A stretch of DNA of 64,000 nucleotides, from the NCBI GenBank assembly GCA_028751875.1, contig CM054140.1, positions 30,926,663 to 30,990,662 of the forward strand, in the 5' to 3' direction. Below are positions 14,092-26,452 of the stretch, in pieces (positions within the stretch are counted from its first letter, which is position 1; each line of letters begins with the position of its first letter). A program made the translations under genes and the position numbers. This stretch comes from Rapana venosa. Taxonomy: Eukaryota > Mollusca > Gastropoda > Neogastropoda > Muricidae. The notes beneath the pieces were generated by a model. That model made no database searches. It was given only the letters and a program-made list of their open reading frames with translations, and had not been told where the DNA came from.

Positions 14092-14441
14092 CGCTATAGT
14101 GTCAAGTTTTTGGTCACTATGCATTCATATTTAGAATTCCTATTATGATTATTTACTCCATTCCATTATGCATACAGATGAGTGCATGGGGTGTGTGCGT
14201 GAAGTGTGTGTGTGCACGCGCGCGCGTTTGTGTTTGTCTGTGGTTGTGTGCTTGTGTGTAATTTCTCTTGTTGAGACATTAAAGTAGTCTTGAGTCTATC
14301 AGTCTGCCTATCTGTTTATCTGTCTGCCTGTCTGTCTGCCTCGATACATGTTTGTCTTTATCTGCCTTTTTGTGCGTCTAACTGTCTGCCTCTCAGCCCA
14401 CCGTGATTTATCACGGCATACCCTCGTACATGTCGCCGTGC

Positions 14442-14484
<43 letters not shown>

Positions 14485-14488
14485 TGTG

Positions 14489-14519
<31 letters not shown>

Positions 14520-17500
14520 TCGTTTGCTTGTCTATTACTCTGGCTATCTGCTCATCTGTCTGCCTGTCTGTCTTTATGTATCTGCCCTTCATTGCGCCCA
14601 TCCATCACATTGATTGCAGCAAAATACAATGCTCACACATGTTGAACACAAAAATCTATGGAGATTTTTATACATATATATATAAATCCAGACTAACAAA
14701 CATGATGAAGCAAATCAAGACAGTATAACATAAGCTCAAGTCATACAGACAAATGAAGACAAAAATTTTTAAAAAACTCAAAAAACAAACAAAACAAAAC
14801 AAAAAACCAGAAATAGAAGCAACAACCAACAAAAAACAAGACTCACAAGACAAGATAAAACAAAACAAAAACAGTATACCATAAGTTCAAGTCATACAAC
14901 AAATGAAGAAAATACAAATAACAAAGGTAGGAATAACAACAAGGTAGCCTGATGTAAGATAACCTCGAGTATAAAAGTGGACTTACAATTTGTCCATCAG
15001 ATGTTTCTTCAAGAGTTTCTTGAACGTTTGTTTCGATGGAGCTGATTTAAAGAGATAGGTAGATTATTCCACACTGTTCTTCCTGAAAAAGCAAGGGCTT
15101 GACTTACAGAGATTGTTATGGGGCCTGGGCAAAGACAATCTATGAGTAGGCTTGTTTTTATTAACGGCAAAATTTTCACAATTTTCTTTGAGGCTTTTCC
15201 GTTTAATATATTGTACATACATAGACACTTGTTGAAATGCAGGCTGTCTTTGAGTGGAAGAATATCTAATTCTTTGTAGTTGTTGGTGGTCAATGTATTA
15301 GGATTCAATCGGATGTAGGCGGTTTATATGCTTTAGGTTTGTTTCACTAGCACTATCCCATAAGGTTGAAACATAATTTATAAGAGATAGAATGTGTGCG
15401 TGAAGGAATAGTTTTCGTGATTGTAGATTTAGAAAATGTTTGGAGTTCTGTCCATTCAATAAGTTTATCGATATCTGCTTGCATATCATTCACAAACTGG
15501 TTTGGATCACTGTGGCTACATTGAATTGATGTATCGTCAGCAAACATTTCACATGAACCATAATTATGCAGAAGTAGGTCATTAATATAAATAGAGAAAA
15601 GAAGTAGTCCTAGTATTGATCCCTGTGGTATACCATATATCACAGTAATAAGGTTGATCTCCTGGGCCTGATTTCAACAAGCTGTTGACGATTACTGAGA
15701 AATGAATCAAAAAATGATACTGCTTGGTCGGAAATTCTGTAGCACTTTAATTTTTTAATGAGGAAAGAGTGGCTTATAACGTCAAAGCTTTAGCAAAGTC
15801 TGAAAAAGGACTCCCGTAATTTCACTATTATTGATATTCAAAAGACATAGCTCGGTCAGTTGTATTAGGGCAGTATGACAAGAATGGTTTTCACGAAATC
15901 CTGACTGGTTTTCATTAATTAGGTCATGGGTTTTAAAATGAGAATGCAATTGAAATTGTACATCTTTTTCTAATGGGTTAGATAGGATTGATAGTATGGA
16001 TATTGGTCTATAGTTAGACGGATTGGTTCGGTCTCCTGATTAAAAATTTTGTGTAAAGGTATTACTTTGGCTCGCTTAAACTTCAATGGGAAATAATTCT
16101 TGTCAATACACAAGTTAAAGATATACGTTAGAGTATCAGTTATAGCATATGCGCTAATTTTTAGTATTTTACTGTCTATTTTGTCAAGGTCTCTTGATCC
16201 TGATTGTTTTAATTTGAGTAAGCTATTAAGCACTTCTGTTATTGTGATTGGGGGTATGATAAATTCAGAAGAAATGCTTTTTGATGAACAGTAATGTTTT
16301 AATTCTGTCAGCTCATTTGTTGTTGTTCTAATATTTGATATTATAGATTCAGCAATGTTTGCAAAGTGAGAGTTAAGGTTTACTGCTGATATTTCTTTTA
16401 TGACTTTTTGGTGTTGTGTCTTGAATTATTAGTCAAGGTATTAATGGCTTTCCAAATCATTTTTGGATTCTGGGCTGATGACAGCAAATCTTGAAAGTAT
16501 TTTATTTTCGCTTTGCGCTTCATTGAATTGACGTTGTTTCTTTGCTTTTTATATTCATGTTTTTGTTTCGATTTTAATATGTAATCTCTTATATTCATTT
16601 CTTTTTCGATTTCTTTTGATAACCATGGAGGTTTTATGACATTTTTTTCTTTTCTTAGTAAATGGTGCATGTTTATCATAAATAGCTATAAATGTTTCTA
16701 TCCAAAAGTTAATAGCATCATCTGGATTTGTAATCTGATAAACATGGTCTATGTTTGAGCAGAGTATATCATTAATGAAGACATTTTTTATCAAACTGTC
16801 TAAAGGAGCGGTAAGATTATCTCTTTGTGTCCTGATTTGGGTATCTTTTTTAATTTCTAATCTATCTTCAAATCTATCTATTTTATAATATATATATATA
16901 TATTATATATATATATATATATATTATATATAATTTTATTATATATATATAAATATAGTGTATGTGTGTGTGTAAGTGCACATTGTATATGTGCTTTGCT
17001 TAGATGCAAATAATATGTGCTGTTGTATTGTCTGCTTCGTTCCGTGTTGACAGGTTTTTGCTGTATAACCACAACACAACACATCGACAATATACCACTT
17101 GCTTGGTATCAATATTTATACGTTTGTCAGTTTTATAGGTTTTTGCTTGTTTTTTGTTTGTTTGTTTGGGTTTTGGTGTTTTTTTTCGTTCCGTTGCTAA
17201 AGCTCCGAGGTTCACCAATGGGGAGATGTTTGCGTGTGCGACTGGTTTTTCCCCCAACCATTAAGGTAGCCGCCGACTTCGGGGATACAGTTGGGAATTG
17301 AGCCTACCAGTTTCGCCAGGACTGTCTGGAGGTACCTCTTTGCTGTTTCCGATTTTCAACTGTCGTGGGTTCTTTTGACGTGCACATGTCCATAAGTACA
17401 CAGGTCTGGAGACTGGTTTAGAGTATGTTCTTTCGAGCCAGAAGGCCCATAGAGCCGGAGCTTATCCCGGTTTCTTGTAGCGTTAAGCGAACTGATGGTT

Positions 17501-18642
17501 TTTCACCACCCCTGTGACAGGACGCTAGTCTGTCGCCAGATACTTCCCCAGCAGAGCTGGTACCCACTTGTACACCTGGGTGGAGTGAGGAAAATAGGAG
17601 TAAAGTGTCTTTCCCAAGGACACAACACCGAGCCGAGCGGGGATCGAACCCGCGACCTCTGGATCACGAGTTGACCGCCTAAACCACTCGACCACGGTGC
17701 CTCCTTGACTGGTTTAGAGTTTCCTCCAAAAGACCAGACACTCAGTTCGATTTCCCCATCAAACTGAGAAAAGAAAAGGACACGGTTGGGAATGGAAGCC
17801 AGAACCTCACGGTTTACTTAGGCATTTGAACATCTAAGCTGTCCTGCCACCTTCCATTCTTTGTAGTGTTGAATTTCTGTACGTTGGCCAGTGCCATGAA
17901 CTGTAGGTGCCCTTCAAGTGTTGGAACAAACTATTTTGACTTGACTACACTGTTACGACGTGCGATGTTATCAGATCCCCGTCTTTGTGGCGTGTTACCT
18001 ATCGACCACACTGAGAAAGGGTGAAGACCTCGCGTGACAATACTTCATTTAGACTGACTGATAGTTTGTCAGACATGTCATTAAAAACTATGTCTGTCCC
18101 TTCTTCTTTGTCATCTCCTCCTCCTCTTTCTTCTTGTTTCTTCTCGTCGTCGTCTTTTTGGTATTCTTCTTCTTTGTCAAAAGACAAGATATCTTTTCTA
18201 TATTGTCGTCTGATAATGATACTTATTGTGATCAAATCTGTTGCAAAGTTTATTGCAGAATTACATAAGATAAGACAATAACTGCGAAACACTAGTTAAT
18301 TTATTGTGTTGAAATACAGATAAAGAAACATTGATATTGCAATATCTTCAGTAAGGATACTTAATTAAAATTTCACACAGAATTTGATTGAATGTTCGAA
18401 TTTGAATCAGGTAAAGCGGTTACATGTATTCTTGTTATTTATCGTTTTAGCTATCATTGTTTACTCTGTATTCTTATTAAGTAACGGAATTGACATCAGA
18501 ATTTATAGTCATAGCCATATCTAAATAGCTGTTTTTTCATATTATCAAATGCATCATTGTTGTATCCTGTATTCTTATAAATTCCCAACAGAAAGTCATG
18601 TGTTACTTCCGTTGTCAAAAGGCCAACTCAGAATAAAGTGCT

Positions 18643-18729
<87 letters not shown>

Positions 18730-21700
18730 CCTACCGCTGAAAGTCTATTCTTTGTTTCAATAAACTGTTACTACAGTCATCATTTGTCATCGTCCACCCA
18801 CGGTAAGTCATGATGACCGTCGACTACTCTGTCCACCAGAACCACCTACGGGTCCATGTCAGAGTGGGTACAAGGTCCGGCAGCGGTCATACCACGGCGG
18901 CCCAGCCTGCCAGCCGGCCTGTTGGCCCGCAACAACCCCACCCCCAAGTTCACCCACAAACGGCCACGGCGGGGTCACCAGCAGTACATCTACATGAGGA
19001 ACAGCCTCCTGCCTCCTGCCAAACCCCTCTTTGATGAACGCAGGGCTGCGGTGAGACCCACAGACAGTACAGTCTTGACTGATTGACTGACTGAATTAAT
19101 GAATTAATGACATGACATGACCGACATACCTGATCTGACTAACTGACTGACTGAATGACTGATCTCTTAACTCCTTGAGGAGTTGTGAAACTTTTCTGAA
19201 TTTTTCAGTCAGTATGTCTTGGGCAAATTAAACCTGGCGGAACCCGTCCCTCTTCGAATCGAGGATGCATGCTGGGTATGATCATGTCATCCAAACCACC
19301 GCCATAGTTGGCCTACTCTTAACAAACAAAAAAGTTGGATGGGTTTCTATCGTGTTTGTAAGTTTTTCTGCGTGTATCTGCATGCAGAATGTCTATTATA
19401 TCAAACTCTTAATCCATTCAGCAAAGACAGACTACTACTCTTCCCAAGTTCTCTGTGCTACATCCATAAAATCTCTTTTTTCCCTCACCTCAAATCTCCT
19501 TGGATCTGCAAAAACAACTCCTCTGCCTAACACCCACAGCCTGTCTGAACTTCCATCCATATTTTCTGCCTTCTTCTCAGACAAAGTTCGAAACATACGC
19601 TCCAGACTGGATCAGACTCAATTCCAGCCTGCGCCTCCTGATCCCCAGTTCACTGGCACTCCTCTCTTTTCCTTCCATCCCACAAGTGAAAAAGAAATCA
19701 TGACAATTCTGAAGGAAATGACTATAAAATCATGCGACCTTGATCCCATACCTGCTCCTGTTTTCTCACAATGCCTTCCACAACTTGTACCTATTATCTC
19801 ACTAAAATAGTAAACTCATCTCTTGTGTCAGGAAATTTTCCATCAGCTCTTAAAACAGCAATAGTCACACCTCTACTGAAAAAGCACGACCTCGATCCCA
19901 ACATTCTGAAGAATTATAGGCCTGTCTCAAAGTTACCCTTTGTCTCTAAAGTACTAGAAAAAGTCGTTCTCAAACAGCTCAACAGTCACCTTCATTCCAA
20001 TGATCTCCTTCCCACTTTTCAATCTTCCTATCGCCCCAACCACAGCACCGAAACCACCCTAGTCCATACTTTAGATACACTTCTACTTGCTTCTGATGCA
20101 GGAAAAATCTCCCTCCTTACTCTTCTTGACTTATCTGCAGCCTTTGATACCATAGATCACTCAATTCTTCTTTCTCGCCTCCAATATATGTTTGGTATTA
20201 ACGGCACAGCCCTCACCTGGTTTACTTCATACCTCACAGACAGGTTCCAGAAAGTTATTGTAAACAAAATTCAATCAAAACCTGTCAAAATGGAATGTGG
20301 AGTCCACAGGGATCAGTCCTGGGCCCTGTTCTCTTTACTCTCTATACTGCTCCACTCTCACATATAATAAACAACCACCATATTGATCATCATTTCTATT
20401 CCGATGATACTCAGCTTCAGTGCAGTGATACTGTTGAAAACTTGCCTTCCCTCCTGACCAATATGTCCTACTGCCTTCAAGACATTCAAAACTGGATGAC
20501 TCAGAACAAGTTACAACTTAATGGCGATAAAAACCGAAGCCATGCTCATAGGGACCCAACATAAACTTTCCTCTATCGCAAAAACTTCAATAGAAATCGG
20601 CAATACGTCAGTTCCTTTGTCCAACTCTGTGAAGTATTTAGGAGTAGTTCTTGACAACACACTCTCTATGAAAAAATTCATCACCCAGACTGCCAGTCTT
20701 GCTACTATCAATTACGGCGCATAAGCGCAATTCGCAAGTATCTGTCCACTGATGCATCTTCCAAGCTTGTCACATCTCTCATTCTTTCACGTTTAGACTA
20801 CTGTAATTCTCTTTTGGCTGGCCTACCAGCATCATCTATCACTCTCTTCAACGCATACAAAAACTCTGCAGCTCGACTGGTCCTAAGAAAGAAAAAATCT
20901 GAACACATCACTCCTCTTCTGCGATCTCTTCACTGGCTGCCTGTCTCACAAAGACTGGAGTATAAAATCAATACCCTCTGTTTCAAATGTCTCCACAAAT
21001 CTGCACCCCCTTATCTCTGTAACTGTCTTCATCTGTACACTCCATCCCATTCCCTTCGTTCAGCCGCAGATACTTTGTGCTTTCGAACACCCAGATTCAA
21101 ACAAACCACTGTTGGCCGTCGCTCCTTCTCTGTTTCTGGTCCATCCACCTGGAGTGACCTCCCTCTTTCACTTCGACAAAAGCTTTCACTTGATACCTTC
21201 AAATCCAGCCTCAAAACACACTTATTTCCTACCTGAGACTTTCCCCCCAAATATCTGTCCCTAATTTTCAACAGCATTTTTCACCCTCTAAGTGTTGTTC
21301 CGAGTGTGTGTGTGCGTGCGTGCGTGCGTGCGCGTGCGTGTGCGTGCGTGTGTGTGCGTGCGTGTGTGTGCGTGCATACGTGCGCGCGCATGGTTTTGAA
21401 ATCTGTTGTTCATTATGTTTAAGGAGAGTTGCATGCGTGTAAATGATTGAGTGCAAGCGCTTCGATTTGTTTGTCTTTTTACAAGATTCAGCGCTATATA
21501 AATTCCATATATTATTATTATTATTATTATATAGTCTCATCCATAGATCTTTCATGGGAATGGAGTCATCGAAACCAAAAATTAATTCGGGGGGGGGGGG
21601 GGGGGGGGGGAGGAAACACGTCAGTGAAGTCTTCTTCAAACAGCAACTATTTGTGTCTCGAAAATGCTCTGCGCTGCCGTTAAGCGCCTAACAAGTCACA

Positions 21701-22095
21701 CCCAGCGCATCCGACTTCGGCGTGGGAGATAAATGTTATATTTTAAGTCTTTTTTGAAAAGGCAGGATAATGGACAATGAAGGAAGAAACTAGACAAGAA
21801 AGAGGTGACAAAAGAAGAAGGAACGAGGCAGAAACAAAGAGAGGGATAGAAAAGAGGAAAATCCTCGCTCAGATTTTCCAGAAGGTGGGGATGTTATACT
21901 GAGGGTCTCCCGGCATCCCCTCGGGGGAGGGAAGACTCAAACCTGCGCTCCGCTTCAGTCAGATCACCAGTTTGATGTTCTTATCACCAGGCTGTTCCTT
22001 CTGCAAGACCAGGAGTACTCGGGATATTGGGGTTTTTTCTCTCTTCTAAATCTTTTCCAAGATCACATATCAGCGCAGTGTGTGTGTGTGTGTGT

Positions 22096-22128
<33 letters not shown>

Positions 22129-23309
22129 CGTGTGTGTGTGTGTGTGACAGACAGACTGACTGACTGACTGACTGACTGACTGACTGACAGGGGGAAAGTA
22201 GTATAGTCATCACCGCTTTCATTCATTCATTGTACTCCTCGTTGGTGTCGTCATCGTCATCGTTAACATCATTACCACCACCACGGCCACCATTTTCACC
22301 ATCATCATCACCATCATCGTCGCCATCGTCATCATCGTCATCATCATCATCGAGATCATAACTGTATTTTTCTTGTGATTCCAGCTGGATGATTCCATCC
22401 CTGTACATGCCCGCTTCACGCAGGACTGTGGCTATGACGACTTCCACAAGGCTTACCGGGCCGCCAAACGTGTGGGGCCTCCCGAAGACTTTCCCCTCTG
22501 GGGGCCGCCTAGGTGTGTAACGGGCCTGTCTGACTCCTTGAGTTGTTGGCGTTGCATTGTTGGTCAGGTGACACTGAAGTGCAGATAGGACGCTGTAGCC
22601 GAGTGGTTAAGATCGGTTGATTTCAATCTCCGAGGGTCCATGAAGTCACGGCTTCGAAATTTGGCAGCGACGTCTTGGTGAATTAAGGGTAGAGATGTTT
22701 ACGATCTCCCAGGTCAACTTCACGTGCAGACCTGCCAGTACTTCAACTCTTTTCGCGTGTATACACATTTTTTGATTGCTTGTTTGTTTGCTTGATTGTT
22801 TGTTTGTTTGTTTTTTGAGGGGTTGTTTCTTGGTTAATGCTCCGAGGTTCACCTATAATGAGATTTTTCGCATGCAACCGTTTGTGCCCGCCATTAAGGC
22901 AGGTGCATTCCGAATTCTCGGTGATAGACCTCGATTTAAAGTATCAACTGAAAGATCAGCTCGGGAAAAGGGTAAGAGCCAGTATGAACTCCAGAGGTCA
23001 ATCATACATCTCAGCAGAGACTGGAATCTAGATGCTCTTTATTACCATCAGATCAGGTTCTCGGCAGTCTATCCCCTACGCCATCCTGCCCCCAATTGTA
23101 TAATTGTATCAGAGTTGTTAAAATAAGGAGAACAAACAAATAAATGTGTGGCTGGTTATGAAGACATTGACAACAACCCATACTAGTAGATGGACAGGAA
23201 GTGGGATGTATGTTCGTGGGCGAATACACACCGGCATGCACACGCTTGATTATAGGTTTAACACTCTTGGGTATCGTAGCACACAGTCTGTCTGTCTGTC
23301 TGTCTCTGT

Positions 23310-23371
<62 letters not shown>

Positions 23372-24275
23372 CACACACACACAAACGCGCGTGCGCGCCG
23401 CATATACACAAGCATGCTCGCACCATTCCAACACTGCCAATAATCATCAGCCCTGCAGTAACCTAATACGTCACATTGTCTATCAGATTACGTCACGGCC
23501 GTCAAGGAGGCAGCTGGAGGCACGTGAAGGAGGTATTACAAGCAGGAGGCAATCGGATTGTCTTTGTGGATGGTAAGTACAAAGTTCACTCCAAATAAAA
23601 CAATTATGCCTGTACTAGACAAGCTGGCATATAACTTTTCTTTTGAAACATACGATGGCTGTGTGGATAAATCCCCGAATTTTTCATCCCCTTGGTATTG
23701 AAGTCGCTCTCATAGGTTCAGATCTGTGTTGAGACTGGTATATTAAGGATGGATAATTTTTTTTTGCCCCGACCTTCTAGGTCAGCTCATGTGCAGACCT
23801 GCATGTTGCGTATGTGTGGGCAGTGGATCATGTCAGCTCAGCACGTCACAGATATCCTCATTTCTGTCAGTGTATGGTGGAAACTCGAAAACTAAACAGC
23901 GCACACCTGCAATCTGACCAGCGCTTTGGGTTACACAGGTGGTCAAACATGCAGTGTTGCGTCTGTCGCATGTTCGGACATGATTACTGAAAAATCGATT
24001 ATGAAAACCCCCCAACTGATGCAACATTCCTATTAATACTTTTAACTTAGTCCTCTCATCATCATGCCCCCCCCCAACCATGTACGAACAGATGAGTGGT
24101 GGTTGTTTTTTTTCAGCTATTATTACAAAATCAACTTACAACAGTAATCGTGAAAAAGGTTTGTTTTGGGGATAAACAATCATAGAGGTTTAGCCTACTT
24201 CCAGTTTATTGGAATGCTGAAAATAGTCAAGAAGTACGAGAAGAAAAAGTTCTAGGGAGAGCAAGACAATAGAAA

Positions 24276-24357
<82 letters not shown>

Positions 24358-26401
24358 AAAGAGGAGGGGGTGGAGTTACAAACGGCATGACTGATAAAGT
24401 ATGTGTGTCTGTCTCTGTCGGCTAGTCTGTCTGCTTGTACGTACATTTTATGTCTTCGTAGTGTTGGCCTGCACACACAGCTCTCTGTAACTATCTCCAG
24501 TGTGTCTGTTTCTGTCCGCCAGTCTGTCTGTCTGTCTGTCTGTACAGACATATGTCTGTACAGTGTTGGCACACACACACAGCTCTCTGTAACTATCTCC
24601 AGTGTGTCTGTTTCTGTCCGCCAGTCTGTCTGTCTGTCTGTACAGACATATGTCTGTGTAGTGTTGGCCTGCACACACAGCTCTCCGTAACTATCTCGTG
24701 TGTCTGTTTCTGTCCGCCAGTCTGTCTGTCTGTCTGTCTGTACAGATATATGTCTGTGCAGTGTTGGCACACACACACAGCTCTCTGTAACTATCTCCAG
24801 TGTGTCTGTTTCTGTCCGCCAGTCTGTCTGTCTGTCTGTCTGTACAGATATATGTCTGTGCAGTGTTGGCACACACACACAGCTCTCTGTAACTATCTCC
24901 AGTGTGTCTGTTTCTGTCCGCCAGTCTGTCTGTCTGTCTGTACAGATATATGTCTGTGCAGTGTTGGCACACACACACAGCTCTCTGTAACTATCTCCAG
25001 TGTGTCTGTTTCTGTCCGCCAGTTTGTCTGTCTCTCTGTCTGTACAGACATATGTCTGTGTAGTGTTGGCCTGCACACACACACGCAGCTCTCCATAACT
25101 CTATAAACCGAGGCCCCTTGTGCGAACGCACGCAGAACATCTTGCGCACAGGTTAAATCCTGTCCCGCTTTTCGTAAGAGTAGGCCATTGTGTTCCGGTG
25201 GGAACATATAACAGAATTGACAAAACCGCATACACACGGGGACTAGAAGTAAAAAAGCACATAAGTGCTTATTCCATTATCCTCGATATAAAAGAATATA
25301 AAAAAATTAAAAAATAAATAAATATGTCTGTGTAGTGTATTGCTGGCATGCACGCACAGCTCTCTGTAACTATCTTTAGTGTGTCTATCTCTGTCCGCTT
25401 ATCTGTCTGCTTGTATGTACATTTTATGACAGTGTAGTGTTGACCTGCACGCACAGCTCACCATAACTATCTCCAGTGTGTCTGTCTCTGTCCTCTCGTC
25501 TGAATTCCTTCCTGTACATACATTTCTGTCTATTATTATAGTGTTGGCATGCACGCACAGCTCTCTTCTCTCCCTCCATACATACCTATCTGCACCCTTG
25601 TGTCAAACGGTTCTAACACTGGTGCCTACGGTGTGGTTTCCCCGTGCAGGTCAAGTGTCGGTGAAGGACACCCAGGACATCGATTCCGTGCCTGGAGCTC
25701 AGCTGATCCTCAGTCACCGGGGACCTCAGCTGAACCGTGACCTGGACGCCATCCTCCACAAGCAGCAGCCCTCCCCTCGTCTGCTCCTGGGCCGCCAGCC
25801 CGTCACAGAAGGTGCGGACAGGCTCAGCCTTGATACTTAACATTACTGATAATATGTTAGGGGTTGTTTTTTTTGTTTTCTTTTTTGTTGTTTTGTTTTC
25901 TTATTTTCGTTCCTCGGCGAGAACTCCGAGGTTCCCCAATGGTGAAATTTTTGTGTATGGGACGTTTCCACCACCCCTTAAAACCACATTTCGACTTCTG
26001 GGATTGTGTCTAAATTCGACACCTGTGTGCATGCGTTTTCGAAATTTTGTCATCACGTTCCTACTGGCATGAAATGCCCTACTCTTCCGAAAGGCAGAAC
26101 GTGTGTACAAGATGTCCTGCCTGCATTCGCACACGGGGCCTCGGTTTATAGTCTCATCCGAAGGACTTTGACATTTAGTACGATTTTCTCGTCAAACTTG
26201 GAAGAAAGGGCAAGGCTGGAATCAAACCCAGAACTTCACAGTTTACTTGTTAGACAGGTGAAAGTCGTAACATTTTGCCACCTTCCTTATGTGTTGGTGT
26301 GAAGGCCAACATGACATGGTTCCTGGTCAGCTGGGCTTTCATGGTTGATGATTAATAGAGGATATTTTTGCATGGGCATTATATAGGACTTGTTGATGTG
26401 A

Positions 26402-26452
<51 letters not shown>

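Noticed and set aside
17630..17706. A genuine tRNA gene on the minus strand
   Set aside because: A and B boxes are present, but there is no proper acceptor stem pairing at the expected 3' end, the sequence continues into a SINE body, and the target-site duplication brackets the whole 282-bp element.
22588..22670. A tRNA-Ser or tRNA-Leu gene on the plus strand
   Set aside because: The B box is degenerate and the sequence runs on into SINE-type blocks; treated as a SINE head.
24252..25082. 276-codon frame and others over the 100-bp minisatellite
   Set aside because: Long frames arise on both strands from the repeated unit; the region is intronic and unit spacing (98-108 bp) breaks the frame.
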